A DNA stretch of 64,000 nucleotides from Babylonia areolata (GCF_041734735.1 NC_134878.1:35495742-35559741), one strand, 5' to 3'; positions 43,300 through 56,925 are shown, counted from the first letter of the stretch. Notes: generated by a model from the sequence alone, not told the origin. Numbers and translations are program-made.

Positions 43300-44340
43300 T
43301 TAACCCTTTCGCTGCCAGGAAAATAAGATTTAAGTGAAATCTATTTGCCAGGGTTTTTTCCACAAAAAACGGGAAAAATTTTCCAAAAATTCTGTGCTCT
43401 TTGTTATTGGAGAAAGACCCATAAAAGTATATATTTTCTGAAAGGTAAATGAATAAAGAATACAAAACACATGCTGTTTTCCCATTTTATATATTTTTAG
43501 TGACATGCTGTTGTTTTGAAATCAGTGTTTTGTTTTTTGTCACATTTTCTACTTGTTCATTACAAACATTAGTCAGGTAATTTGCACAAAAACATCATAT
43601 TTTCTGGACAAATGGATATCTGCAAACACAAAATCATACCAGAACAACCACAATATATATATATTTTTTAAGAGATAGATACACAATACATTGTGACTTC
43701 TCCAAGTGATAAGATGGATGTGAGGCCATGCCCCCTCAGTCTCCACCCCCCCTCCTCCTCACCCCTCTCACACGGTCACTTGATTCAGTTCTCATCAGAC
43801 CGCGTTGGCTCTGCTGCTAATTCGGTCATCTGTCGTCTGCTAACATGTGTACAGCCGGCATCACTCACTGACAGTCGCATCTTGGCCACTCCCTTCATTA
43901 TTCATTTATTTTCTATCAGATGGTCCTATAAATGTTCATCCCTATCTTCTCCTTTGAATTTACGCTTCAATTCTTTCTGAGCATCAGCTAAAGAAAGAAA
44001 TCATGGTTGATTTAGTTCGTCACGATCGCATGTCTCGAGCACGGCGTCAGTCCGATATTTTGTTGAGCGAGCGAGGAGAGAAGTCAGGCAAACACTTGGA
44101 CAGTGACCCAACCAAAACGTCCAAATAAAGGACTGCTTCATGACGTAGATGGGGTTTCTAGCTATAAATAGAATCTAGAGAGATTCCCCAAGCTAAAGCT
44201 ACCACTATTTTTGCCAAGGAAGTGAGTGCAAACCAGGGAAAAGTCAGAATATTTCGATGAGTTATCTCGTCATGCAGGCAGCGAAGCATACATGCTTGCC
44301 ATGACGAGTTATCTCGTCATGCAGGCAGCCTAGGGGTTAA
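43300..44340. mobile_element. TTAA-flanked piggyBac-like non-autonomous element
   Basis: Bounded by TTAA on both sides, with ends CCCTTTCGCTGCC and GGCAGCCTAGGGG that form an imperfect inverted repeat. Near the right end ATGACGAGTTATCTCGTCAT is a perfect palindromic segment that is partly repeated upstream. No transposase frame. TTAA duplication plus CCC ends point to piggyBac. Confidence 0.75.
43452..43457 (+). terminator. First AATAAA downstream of Mos
   Basis: A canonical polyadenylation hexamer about 1 kb after the Mos stop. It lies inside the TTAA element, so Mos mRNA may end in transposon sequence. Inference only. Confidence 0.35.
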
Positions 44341-47234
44341 ACATATTTCCGTTTTGGTACTGCTTAGAAAAAGTTTTCCTTCATGTTCATTTTACTTTGT
44401 TTTGGTTTTAAGACCTGCACTTTAAGCAGAGACGGATGTATATTTCTTCCCCCTGTATTTCTCTGTTCAACAAAAGCAAAAACGTAGACTTCTCCCTGGC
44501 TTTTTCTTAAACGTAGCTTACCACAACCACCAGCATCCACTGTAACACAAGCACAACATTCTTCCACTTTTTACATCATCTTTTGGGACTGATAGTCTTC
44601 CATAGTTCTGTACAATGGCATGCAAAAAAGGAAAAAAAAATTCCATTCTTTAACTTTTTTTTTTTGGTACAACACAACCCCCCCCCCAAAAAAAATCATT
44701 TCCTTCTTTTAAAAAAAAACCCCCAAAAAACAACCACTTGACCATCTCAATGTCTGACACATACAAAGAGCAAAGATTGTAAAAGTACAATGAACACAGA
44801 GGCCAGTAAAGACTCAAATGACTGATGTACAATGACAAATAGTGTACAACAGAATCCATCATCCCCAACACAAAATCGTAGCTTTAAATCACTGTATTGT
44901 TGATGTATGTTGAAATAGTCTAAACTCGAGCTGCAACACCACCACTGCGGTAATCCTCCATACAGTGTGTAAGATTCAAAATATTAAAAAAAATAAAAAA
45001 AAATTTAACAAAAAAAATCTTATACAGTAAAAGTTAAATACATGCACAATTCAAAAAAAACAAAACAACCCAACCTTTTTCTATTTCCACACCACCAAAT
45101 ATAAATGACTGGATCATTTTGACAAAGTGCTCTTTCAATTTCACTAATGATACTTAACATTGAATATCAGAAAACAAAGAATTGTCTGATTTTTTTTCCA
45201 GGTTTATACTAATTAAAATGTGCGGTTTTTGGTGTTTTTTTTCAAACCTGTACTTCAATTTGAATAATAATGCCCTTTCATGTCAAATCCATCCTAGCTG
45301 AATGTAACATAACATACTGCACCTGGAGAATGCCAGTTCCTAACCAAAAACAAAATGGTCAGTCTCTATCTAAGGATACATACATGAATTAATGCTGGCT
45401 AAACATTTTTTCAACACCATGACAAAACACATGCACATGCAAACACACACAAACCACTGCAACATTAACATTATTTAGTAACATGTAATCTTGTTACAAG
45501 CACACAATCTCTTTAATTCTTCTCACTACTCAGAACTTTCCAGATCAAAGAAGCAAATACATATTTTACAGTGTAAGGATGGCAACTGATATATATTGGG
45601 GTTTGTTGTGGGGGGTTTTTTTCGAGGAAAAAAAATTACATTGTTCTGATGTTAATCATGAGATGTATTTCATTTTTTGAAAAAATATCACAATGTTAAT
45701 TTATAAAAAAAAATTGTTATGGCCACCAGTTCAACCTTTGAAACAACAAAGTGTATACAAAACTTAATGAATAAATGCCTAGTCTATCAATTCTTCTGCA
45801 TATAAGCAGTCCTCATGACAATCTCAACACCAAATGAAAGCAGTGTGCAAACAAAGGGCAACCAGCAGCATGCTGAATGCCATGTGACAATATCTGTACA
45901 ACAGGGACCTGCTGTCGACATGGACAGTTTCCACGCGTACACAGCAGCTATCTATTTATAAAGGGGACAGCAGTGAATATGCTGCAGTCTCTGCAGAGAA
46001 TTTTTATCCTCCCCTGCAGACAGATGGACTAAAACTTACGACAAGGGCAACTGAAAAATTTATTGTTTACTTAGATTGTTTACTTAGATTCAGTTTGAGA
46101 TTACACTTACACTGCCAAGACAACAACAAATTTACACCCCACAAAATTAACTGAGATTAATAACAGGACAGCAGAAAAACAAATTGCCTGAAATTTCTTA
46201 CAGGACAACAGAAAAATAATTTATTCCCCTTAATACTGATATTACACAAAAAGGACAACACAAAAATATATTTCCCTTACGACTGATTGAAATTACTCTT
46301 TCAGACTACAGAAAAATATATTTTATTTCCTTTAGGCTATTTACCTTATTACTGAGATTACTCTTGCAGAACAACAGAAAAATATATTAATTCTCATTAA
46401 GACTGAAAGATTCAGTTTACAATAACATGAAAGCAGAAAATAATTCATTCTCCTTCACTGCTTAAGACCAACATGAGATTACACTTAGATTGAGATTACA
46501 CTGACAGCACAATAGAAAAATATTTACAGAATTTCCAGAAGGTAAGGATTCATTCATTTGGAAGCTGCAGGAATACTTGTAAATTTGTTCTATTTAATTC
46601 AAACAACAATTATCAAACAGGAACACCATTCCTGAAATGTTCAAGGTTTATGACTTTCACTGATGCATGGCATCTTCATAAACAACATTCCCATATTGTT
46701 CAAGGTTTATGCCTTCCGCTGATGCATAGCATCTTCAGTATGTTGGTGGACAGATACAGTCTTATCAAGATCTGTCGCCTGCTTAGTAAATTTCTATCAG
46801 TAGTTGTTCCTGAGAAAATCAGTGTAAAAGTTTACCACTGACACACACACACTCATTAGTAAATAAAGCACAATAACTGCAGATCCATCACCTTCAAAGC
46901 ATACACATAAACAAAGCAACTGTGTGTATGGCTCTAGAAGGATCGAGACAGAACACAAAACATGCAAATTATAATTATTATTTGTGCCTGTGAAAAAAAA
47001 ACAAAAAAAACATCTCAGTGCATTTGTGCTGGAAATAAAATATATTGTTCCAGGATATGATTGTTATCAAAAACAAAGGGCAGGACTTTTCAAAACATGT
47101 CTCCACCACCTTACTAAACATAAAAGCCATCCTGATTGCAATGCAATATACTTTCTTCAGACAATTTTTTTTCCAGGAGATTTTAAACAATGGGTGTAAC
47201 AGTTTTAAAGCGAATGTTAAAACATCATCTTTGC
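44341..47234. other. AT-rich intergenic DNA between convergent genes
   Basis: Many A and T runs and a degenerate repeat at 46060-46520 (GAGATTAC...ACAACAGAAAAATATAT, about 60 bp period). A short near-duplicate (CAAGGTTTATGACTTTCACT / CAAGGTTTATGCCTTCCGCT) lies at 46642 and 46700. No gene seen. Confidence 0.45.
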
Positions 47235-47540
47235 AACACAATATCCTTTCATCTTTCCTTCTCAGGTCCTTGGCCCCCAAAGAAGCAAAGGCCATTGACC
47301 ACTCTTCTCCATTGGACCTGACTCTGGGCAGTCTTATGCATCTGTCATGTTGGTCCCCCGTCTCTTCAGCTCCACCTCAATGTTTTGCCTCCAGCCGTTT
47401 CCCTGTTTCTTTTCCCATGTGGGTTTCCAGGTCAGATGCTGGATGTCGACTTCCTCAGGGTGTGTCCAATCCAGCCCCTCTTCTTCCTCTGGAACAGTTT
47501 GGTGACTGGCTCCTGTGTCAAACTTGAAGCAACTCCTTGT
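47235..47540 (-). mobile_element. LINE 3' fragment, antisense
   Basis: The minus strand reads RGWIGHTLRKS, then a GKRNRE-like segment and WRRVVNGLCF, matching the tail of the LINE at 39070-39720. Several stops and frame changes. Confidence 0.7.
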
Positions 47541-49660
47541 TACTGATTTTGTCTGACCAACCAGATGATAAAAAAAGCCGCCTCAGGCAGGTGTTAATGA
47601 ATGCATCTTTTGCTGCGTTGTCTTGGTTGACTTACATGTCCCAGAGCCATGGAACAGGACTGATTTGATACTCGTGATGAATCATTTTTGTGGCTGTGTG
47701 GATTCTTTGGGAGTACCAGATGTTCTCCAGCATGACAGAGGCTCCTTATGCATTGGCCACCCTGGTAGTGACATCTCTGTCAGTATCCTTTGCAAGGCAA
47801 CTGTTTTTTGTTTGTTTTTCTCCTCCCAGGGCTTTCTATACAATAGGTTTTAATCATTTCCAACTGAAAGTGAATTGCTCTCCATACCACCACTGGAACA
47901 AAATCAAAAAGATAAAATCATGCAGTACGTGTGTAAAACCAAATTTTGGTCCAAGGATTACTCAAAAAGTAAGTTTAAAGCCTTTGTGACACAAGCAATA
48001 AACATTTTAAGAACACCAAACCAAGCGTAATCAATAATGCACATAAGATGAAAGCAAAAAGCAGAATAACTGTTGGCAAATGCAATAATATCTGGATTAT
48101 CTCAAATAATTCAAGCCAAAGAAAAGATAAAGAAAAAAGAAAATGGAGACCCAAAACTGACTGAAAAAAAAAAGAAAGAAAGAAAAAGGTCAAAAACAGA
48201 CTTTAAAAAACACAAAAACACTGTTGTTCCCCCAATTTGTACAACCATATGGTTTCTACCAAAATACATCACTTGACATTGCAAAGATGAACAACTACCA
48301 AGTGTCAAAATAGAATTAAACAGACAGCCCTGAAGGCGAAAACAGATTTCAGACCATTCATGATTTTTAAAAGTATGTTAACAGGATCCTTTTCAAAGGA
48401 TTTGTTTCCCCCATGGCTGTCAAATTAATGACCACAACAGTACAGTATGACCCAAATTCTCTGCCAATGCCAAGTTGCACCACACACATGAAAAACAACA
48501 GTGACTTTCATTGAAGGTTTCAAACAACAGGTAATGCACAGTTCCAGTTTCAAGGTGGTCTCAAAGCGTGCAGACTGACTGATAAATGCTATACCACATC
48601 TTCCACATCCACATAAAAAAAAGACCCGAGGAGGAGATGCTTGACCAACACACTGGTCAGGCCATGGCAATCTACCCTATATCCATTATAATGCACAATT
48701 CAAGGAAGATGTTAATGCCGAACTAGAACTCTGGAGGTACATGATGGTCATGTGAGAATGAGGTCCAAGGTCACAGACAGCAAATGGCTGCAGCAGCAGA
48801 GGTCACACAGTAACATTATTTAAAAGATTAAGACTATTTTTAAAATATCAAACATAAAATTAGATAATTAAAAAGGGATGAGGAAAGGTCATATCTTGCC
48901 CATCATTCAAACACTGGTCTGTGTTGTGAGAATAAGTTAACTTTTTCCTCCTCCTCTTCCTCCTCCCTGACTTGCCTGTCCACTCCTTCTCCCCTTTCAT
49001 GTTGTCGTTTCAGTGTTCATGTGTGCGCTTCAAGACAGGCCCTGCATTCTACCCCCTCTCTTTATTCTTCTTCAAGTCCTTTTATACTGCAAAGAGCTGC
49101 ACAGAACTGTTCACCAGAATCCCCAAGTCTGTCGGATGTGTATCCAAGCCTGGGTCTCTGCAGGTGCTTTTCCCATCCATTCTGTAATTGGCAGTCCATC
49201 ATTTCTCAATACAAGCAGTTGGTGTATCTTGGGCAAGTCAAAACTGGTGTTGGGACCTAACCCTCTCCAGATCAGATTTTCTTGGGTTTACTCCCAACAT
49301 GAGGCAGACAGTGCTGGGTTACAAGCTACCTGAGAACCTCTGACAAATACTGCCTAGAAATGCAAACAATCAAATGCATGGCCAGCACCTGATGCCAGTA
49401 CTTGAATTTAACACAGAAAATGTGACGTCTGGGCTAACACCTGATGAAAACAACAGAAACTTCCAGGTAAATATCACACTTACATTGAAAAGCCTGTCAT
49501 CAGACAGACTGGTACTGCTGTTAGTGTCAACATTTACACTTATGTTGAGAGGGAGACCACTGATTGTCATACTGTCAAAAAGTATTTCAAATTGTTTGAA
49601 GTTCAGAATGAACAATTCCAGACTTACACTTTAAGGTCACTACAGTTTCTCACAAAAGAC
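47541..49660. other. Intergenic DNA, no gene seen
   Basis: 48500-48665 resembles a very degraded reverse hairpin-module SINE (TTCCAGTTTCAAGGTGGTC; ACCACATCTTC; GGTCAGGCCATGG). The rest has no recognised content. Confidence 0.35.
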
Positions 49661-50395
49661 CATGTCATCCTCTATCCTGTCAGTGAAACAACTACACACC
49701 ATATCATCCTTCATCCTATCAGTAAGACATACTACCGGTACACACACCATCCTTTATCCAACCAGTGAAACGAACTTCACATGTCATCCTTTATACTATT
49801 ATACTATCAGTGAAACACACTACACACCATATCCTTCATCCTATCAGTGAGACAAACTACACAACATGTCATCCTTCATCCTATCAGTGAGACAAACTAC
49901 ACAACATGTCATCCTTCATCCTATCAGTGAGACAAACTACACACCATATCATCCTTCATCCTATCACTATATCAGTGAGACAGACTACACACCATATCAT
50001 CCTTTACCCTATCAGTGAGACAAACTACACACCATGTCATCCTTCATCCTATCAGTGAAACACACTACACACCATATCCTTCATCCTATCAGTGAGACAA
50101 ACTACACAACATGTCATCCTTCATTCTATCACTATATCAGTGAGACAGACTACACACCATATCATCCTTTACCCTATCAGTGAGACAAACTACACACCAT
50201 GTCATCCTTCATCCTATCAGTGAAACACACTACACACCATATCCTTCATCCTATCAGTGAGACAGACTACACACCATATCACCCTTCATCCTATCTGTGA
50301 GACAAACTACACACCATACCATCCTATCAGTGAGACAAACTATACACCATGTCATCATTTATCCTATCAGTGAAACAACTATACACCATATTGAC
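49661..50395 (+). repeat. Minisatellite, unit about 36-40 bp
   Basis: About 18 copies of a unit like CATCCTATCAGTGAGACAAA followed by CTACACACCATATCATCCTT, in shorter and longer versions. Blocks of several units repeat in the same order (for example 49955-50075 and 50125-50250). Confidence 0.88.
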
Positions 50396-50589
50396 TTTCA
50401 CTAGTGTCAGCATCAGACTTACAATGAGACATTTTCTGGATTATATTTTCCTTTCACTGTGTTTGGACAATGTTCCCATTTTCTTTCCCACCATCATGTA
50501 AGCCTACACATATAGTTCTATTTTGACTCAATGTAGGGGCTGAGACTGTGGTAGTTTATTTTGAACTATGAATTTAGTGAGCCTACAGT

Positions 50590-50720
50590 CCAGAGCTCTG
50601 TAGCAGAAGCCGTTAGGTATTGGACTTCAGATCCAGTGTTCACACATTATCTGAGTTCAAGGCTCCGTTTTATCATGAGTACCTGACCATGGTCAGGAAA
50701 GTGAAAGAGGCAGTAGGAGA
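50590..50720 (+). mobile_element. tRNA-like SINE head remnant
   Basis: GTAGCAGAAGCCGTTAGG and GAGTTCAAGGCTCC have the look and spacing of decayed A and B boxes. Adjacent to the 48-bp satellite. Confidence 0.4.
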
Positions 50721-50795
50721 AGACTGGGCCCTGCCTTCCTCTGCTCAGCCTCAGAATATGAACTCACTGCTTCTACGGCTGTAAAAGGCTATGGG

Positions 50796-52990
50796 ATCTG
50801 TAACAGCCCACAGTACCTTATGTATAGATTTCCCCTTCATGGGATCTTTAACAGCCCACAGTACCTTATGTATAGATTCCCCCTTCATGGGATCTGTAAC
50901 AGCCCAGAGTACCTTATGTATAGATTCCCCCTCCATGGGATTTTAACAGCCCACAGTACCTTATGTATAGATTCCCCCTTCATGGGATCTGTAACAGCCC
51001 ACAGTACCTTATGTATAGATTCCCCCTCCATGGGATCTTTAACAGCCCACAGTACCTTATGTATAGATTCCCCCTTCATGGGATCTTTAACAGCCCACAG
51101 TACCTTATGTATAGATTTCCCCTCCATGGGATCTTTAACAGCCCACAGTACCTTATGTATAGATTCCCCCTCCATGGGATCTTTAACAGCCCAGAGTACC
51201 TTACGTATAGATTCTCCCTCCATGGGATCTTTAACAGCCCAGAGTACCTTATGTAAAGATCCCCCCTTCATGGGATTTTTAACAGCCCATATTACCTTAC
51301 GTATAGATTCTCCCTCCATGGGATCTGTAACAGCCCAGAGTACCTTATGTATAGATTCCCTCTCTATGGGATCTGTAACAGCCCACAGTACCTTATGTAT
51401 AGATCCCCCCTTCATGGGATCTGTAACAGCCCAGAGTACCTTATGTATAGATTCCCACTCCATGGGATCTGTAACAGCCCAGAGTACCTTATGTATAGAT
51501 TCCCCCTTCATGGGATCTTTAACAGCCCACAGTACCTTATGTATAGATTCCCCCTTCATGGGATCTTTAACAGCCCAGAGTACCTTATGTATAGATTCCC
51601 TCTCTATGGGATCTGTAAAAGCCCACAGTACCATATTTATAGATCCCCCCTTCATGGGATCTTTAACAGCCCACATTACCTTATGTATAGATTCTCCCTC
51701 CATGGGATCTGTAACAGCCCAGAGTACCTTGTGTATAGATTCCCTCTCTATGGGATCTGTAACAGCCCACAGTACCTTATGTACATATCCCCTCTTCATG
51801 GGATCTGTAACAGCCCAGAGTACCTTATGTATAGATTCCCCCTCCATGGGATCTGTAACAGCCCAGAGTACCTTATGTATAGATTCCCCCTCCATGGGAT
51901 CTGTAACAGCCCAGAGTACCTTATGTATAGATTCCCCCTCCATGGGATCTGTAACAGCCCAGAGTACCTTATGTATAGATTCCCCCTCCATGGGATTTTA
52001 ACAGCCCACAGTACCTTATGTATAGATTCCCCCTTCATGGGATCTGTAACAGCCCACAGTACCTTATGTATAGATTCCCCCTCCATGGGATCTTTAACAG
52101 CCCACAGTACCTTATGTATAGATTCCCCCTTCATGGGATCTTTAACAGCCCACAGTACCTTATGTATAGATTTCCCCTCCATGGGATCTTTAACAGCCCA
52201 CAGTACCTTATGTATAGATTCCCCCTCCATGGGATCTTTAACAGCCCAGAGTACCTTACGTATAGATTCTCCCTCCATGGGATCTTTAACAGCCCAGAGT
52301 ACCTTATGTAAAGATCCCCCCTTCATGGGATTTTTAACAGCCCATATTACCTTACGTATAGATTCTCCCTCCATGGGATCTGTAACAGCCCAGAGTACCT
52401 TATGTATAGATTCCCTCTCTATGGGATCTGTAACAGCCCACAGTACCTTATGTATAGATCCCCCCTTCATGGGATCTGTAACAGCCCAGAGTACCTTATG
52501 TATAGATTCCCACTCCATGGGATCTGTAACAGCCCAGAGTACCTTATGTATAGATTCCCCCTTCATGGGATCTTTAACAGCCCACAGTACCTTATGTATA
52601 GATTCCCCCTTCATGGGATCTTTAACAGCCCAGAGTACCTTATGTATAGATTCCCTCTCTATGGGATCTGTAAAAGCCCACAGTACCATATTTATAGATC
52701 CCCCCTTCATGGGATCTTTAACAGCCCACATTACCTTATGTATAGATTCTCCCTCCATGGGATCTGTAACAGCCCAGAGTACCTTATGTATAGATTCCCT
52801 CTCTATGGGATCTGTAACAGCCCACAGTACCTTATGTACATATCCCCTCTTCATGGGATCTGTAACAGCCCAGAGTACCTTATGTATAGATTCCCCCTCC
52901 ATGGGATCTGTAACAGCCCAGAGTACCTTATGTATAGATTCTCTCTCCATGGGATCTGTAACAGCCCAGAGTACCTTATGTATAGATCCC
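50796..52990 (+). repeat. 48-bp minisatellite with 1,055-bp higher-order duplication
   Basis: About 45 copies of a 48-bp unit (GGGATCTTTAACAGCCCACA then GTACCTTATGTATAGATTCC and CCCTTCAT). Variants such as CACAGTACCATATTTATAG and CTTATGTACATATCCCCTC occur twice in the same order, 1,055 bases apart (50963 against 52018; 51347 against 52402). Because 48 is a multiple of three and the unit has no stops in several frames, long frames of 368-560 codons appear on both strands; these are not genes. Confidence 0.93.
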
Positions 52991-53159
52991 CCCTCCAACC
53001 CTCCCAAAATCTTAAGTTGCAACATATAAACAGAAAAAAAATGGGAAATAGGAAAAATATAGGAAAGTTCAGGTCCCTTTTTACTCTTAAAAATATGTGG
53101 AGACATGAAATGCAACAGAAAAATAAAAGACTAAATTGACAACTGAGAAGAATATCAAG

Positions 53160-53319
53160 TCAAGTCGTCAAGTCAAGATTTTATTTCATGATGGTAAATT
53201 GAATAAGCAACAATTGCTTTTTTACATCAAGCCATCAATGAGAAAAGAAAATAAATAACTAAAAAATACAAATAAACAACTAAAAAATTAAAAAAACGGA
53301 AAAAAAAGAAAAAATATAG

Positions 53320-53358
<39 letters not shown>

Positions 53359-53446
53359 AACAAGCAGATGAAGAGCAACAATAACAACAAAATGCATATA
53401 CATATACAAGAATATTGTGATAAAGAAATACACAATTGCATTTCCA

Positions 53447-53478
<32 letters not shown>

Positions 53479-54215
53479 CACTGAACACAAATTCTCGGAC
53501 ACAATTACACCATGCCCATCCCACCCACATGCACATGTTCCCTCGAGGATATAGTGCAAAATCCTTGCCAACACAAGCATATACAAAACATTTCACAATT
53601 AATAACAGGAATATTGGACTAACAGATCAAAATTTGTATTACTGTTAATTATTTTCAATGAGGTGATTATTCAGATTTTTCTTAAACACGTTTTTATTTA
53701 TGATACTTTTCAGAGTGAGTGGGAGATTATTCCATAAATTTCCACCAGAATACAGAAAGCTGGATTTGTAAAGGTTGTTTCTTGGTCTGGGTATGCAGAG
53801 CATGTGGTCATGTCTGTGTTCATTAGTTTTAAAAGTGTCTGCAATCTTTTTTGAAGCATTTCCATACATAAACATTATGCATGCAAACAGCTGTGTTGAA
53901 GTACAGCCTGTTGTGAAAGGATAATATATTAAGTTGTTTATAGTCCATTGGGGTCAATGAGTTCGGTTTTAACAATACTATTTTCAGTGCTCTTTTATAC
54001 ATACGGTGAATAAACTTCAAGTTTGAGAGGCTACAGCTGTCCCATAAAGTTGACGCATAATCGATTACTGGCAGAATATGTGCACAGAAGAAGAGCTTTC
54101 GTGGATGGACATTAAGGATCTTTTTGATTTTTGCTTGTTGAAGTATTCTATTTGAGAGACGTTTAGTGTTTACTTAAGTACTTCGTATGATCAGTCCAAG
54201 ATAGATCTTTAAGTG
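53160..54215 (-). mobile_element. CR1/L2-like LINE 3' fragment
   Basis: Minus strand: RKLFFCAHILPVIDYASTLW, LKFIHRMYKRALKIVLLKPN, then IPRPRNNLYKSSFLYSGGNL and a NVFKKNLNNHL end at about 53645, with one frame change near 53860. The 3' UTR contains GA (53322-53354) and CA (53451-53478) microsatellites and ends near TCAAGTCAAGATTTTATTTC at 53166. Confidence 0.75.
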
Positions 54216-54273
54216 ATTAATGAGCATACTAATCATCATACATACCACAAACTGTTAATGTTTTTTGTTTTTT

Positions 54274-54505
54274 TTAACTCACTCAGTACGGCCAGTCCTC
54301 TCTTCTCCTCTACACAGACCCCTCGGATGTCCAGTGGGTGTCTGAATGACCCAACCTTTAGCTTCCGTCGTCAGAATTGTGATATTCTTTGTCAACATTC
54401 ACGTCTTCAGTATAAGAGCCTTCTGCTTGCAATATTTTGATGATGGTAATTGGGGTGAAACGCTGTTAATGTCGTCTCTTTCGCCGTTGGTATGGAAAGA
54501 GTTAA
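54274..54505. mobile_element. TTAA-flanked MITE, copy 1
   Basis: 232 bp including TTAA at both ends, with short inverted ends CTCACTCAGTAC and GTATGGAAAGAG. About 95% alike by eye to 61886-62117. Piggybac-like by its TTAA site. Confidence 0.8.
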
Positions 54506-54539
54506 ACCATACTTTTACATGCACAATATTTAATTTTAG

Positions 54540-54700
54540 ACAACTGTTCCTTGGTCTACATTTAACACACATTTTTCCTTGTATATATTTAACACACATT
54601 TTTCATTTAACACACATTTTTTCCTTGTATATATTTAACACACATTTTCCTTGTATATATTTAACACACATTTTTCCTTGTACATATTTAACGCACATTT
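54540..54700 (+). repeat. Short tandem repeat, about 27 bp
   Basis: Five or so units of TTGTATATATTTAACACACA with TTTTTCC. Confidence 0.85.
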
Positions 54701-55290
54701 CGCTCTGCAATCAGTCATCATGTCAGCAGTCAGATCTCAGAGAATCAATAGCAACCATAAGCACCACAGGATGCTGATTAACATGCTGATGTAACCTTAA
54801 GTCCAGGATTAGGGTAAAACTACCTTCACTCTGCTGACAAGATGTGCTTATACCTTCTTCGCATTGTATATCCTGCTCCATTTACCTGTGCTTCCAGCCA
54901 AGTGGGGAAAGAATAACAAAAGTGAACACGCACACACCCAAAAAAAAAAAAAACAAACAAAAAAAATCAAAACAAAAAAACACCTGAAACAAAAACTAGA
55001 ATCCCATCCACCCCCACCACATACCAGTAACCTCTGTAATGAAAACCAAAACTAACCTCAGCCAAAATCTTTTGCTTTTTTCTGCTTGGAAGGGAAAAGC
55101 AATACTGCTGATACGAATGAGAATGAAAAAAACTTTTCAGCAAGAGAAAATGAAAAAAAACCTTCATAAATAATTACTGATTATATGATATATATATATA
55201 TATATATATATAATGAAAAAAAACAAAAAAACAGAACAAAACAAAAACACCTTATAAACATAAACCAATTAAATCTATATGTGTTTGTTT
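54701..55290. other. A-rich intergenic DNA
   Basis: A-rich stretches and an AT repeat at 55187-55212. No gene seen. Confidence 0.45.
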
Positions 55291-55291
55291 T

Positions 55292-55297
55292 TTTATT
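55292..55297 (-). terminator. Possible UCKL1 polyadenylation signal
   Basis: AATAAA on the minus strand about 780 bases after the UCKL1 stop. Chosen as the clearest hexamer; not otherwise supported. Confidence 0.3.
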
Positions 55298-56076
55298 TTG
55301 TCTGTATCAAAAAAGTAAATTCAACTTTGTAAGATCATGTTCTACTGAACAAAAAATGGTTGTCCTTTAAACACAGACACAACATATTCCCTTGTTGCTC
55401 CAAGGTGTTCCCTTGGTCCTACATCAGATCTTTCATCACAGTATAACAAAATAAAAACAAGCAAAATTTCCCTCACTTTTATCAGTACCCAAGCATGTAC
55501 ACTGACTGCTATGCACCCAATATTATTTTCACCAGTCTCTTCAGCTCAAATAACACATGCTTATTTCAAAACTGGTATTGTTCAACCTAGCATCCCATAA
55601 CATTTCCATCAGTTCAAATCACACAAGTGCTTATTTAAAAACTGGTATAATCCCACCGAGCAATATACACTAATTACAGGTTTTCAAACTCAGTGCTGTG
55701 GTGTTAGACTCTCAGTGATGCAGTGTGGTTGAAGTGAGTGTTTTTCAAAACTCAAACCTGAACAGAAAACGGCAGTGAACGGAACAATTCTGTCTAGTCA
55801 AACCTGGCAGTGGCAAGAGTTGAAGAGTCTCTGCTGTTGATCAACCCGGCAGGAAGGTCCACAGCAGGTGGAGGTCAGCATTGGTTCCTTTTTTCTTGCA
55901 GAATTTAATTTCTTTGGAACTGGGTACAGAAAGGCTGCGGGCTGTAGCTTTCTTTGCAGAGTGCAGCTGCCTGTGTCCCATGCAAAGCATATCCTGAGAT
56001 CAGTCGGTCACCATGAAGTGAAGGGGTCAAGGCAATGAATTGTTTGGTCAGCAAAAGGGGAAATCAGCAAGAAGGG

Positions 56077-56129
56077 TTATGCCACACTCTCTGTGAAGTC
56101 TGTGCCAAAGAACCGGTCCCCAAAGTTTC
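56077..56129 (-). CDS. UCKL1: UCKL1 last exon
   Basis: [16 protein letters not shown] and a TAA stop. Acceptor GTGTGTTGCAG. Two bases complete the Gly codon from the previous exon. Confidence 0.92.
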
Positions 56130-56894
56130 CTGCAACACACGCATCAATAGCATCAGTCAGTATTATTATGAGCGTAGCGAAATTCAAGCACTGCGCACAC
56201 ACACACACTCACAAACATATATACACACGTGATCATCTTTACACAATGAGAATTAATCAATCCATACATTCCTTCTTTTCTTTTTCTTTTTTTGGTACTG
56301 TCTAATAATCACAATGTATCTGCACAAGATCCTACTCTAAAACCTTAAGGATCTCATCTAAAGAACATTAGTGGATTTGTTAACTATGCAATGTTCTTTT
56401 ATCAGGTTTTTTTTTAATTTTTTTATTTATTCAATTCTAGTCTCTTCATGCATGTCAATAAATTAAGTTAAAAAAGGTTAATGGTCCCATGGCCTTCCAC
56501 AGCAATTAGGGCAGTGAATTCATATCTACTGTGTGGCAGGTGAGACCCAATCCTCCACTTCCACTGTTTCAACCTTCCCTCACCAAAATCAGGTACCCAT
56601 TCACACCGGGGTGGAGTGGGGAAAATCAGCGTAGAATGCCTTTCCCAGGAACACAGTTTCAGTTTCAGTAGCTCAAGGAGGCGTCACTGCGTTTGGACAA
56701 ATCCATATACGCTACACCACATCTGCCAAGCAGATGCCTGACCAGCAGCGTAACCCAACGCGCTTAGTCAGGCCTTGAGAAAAAAAGAAAAAGAAAAAAA
56801 AAGAAAAAAAAGAAGAAAAAAGGTGAATAAATAATAGATAAGCTTACATAAATAAATAAATAAATAATAATTATAATATAAAAAGAGGAAGTAG

Positions 56895-56925
<31 letters not shown>

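Noticed and set aside
42593-43303. 236-codon Cys/Phe-rich frame after Mos
   Set aside because: Pyrimidine-rich degenerate repeat in the Mos 3' flank. A TTTTCCTCTTTTGTG-like unit explains the hydrophobic residues.
50820-53115. Open frames of 368-560 codons on both strands
   Set aside because: Produced by the 48-bp satellite, whose period is a multiple of three. Both strands are open equally, which is the mark of a repeat, not a gene.
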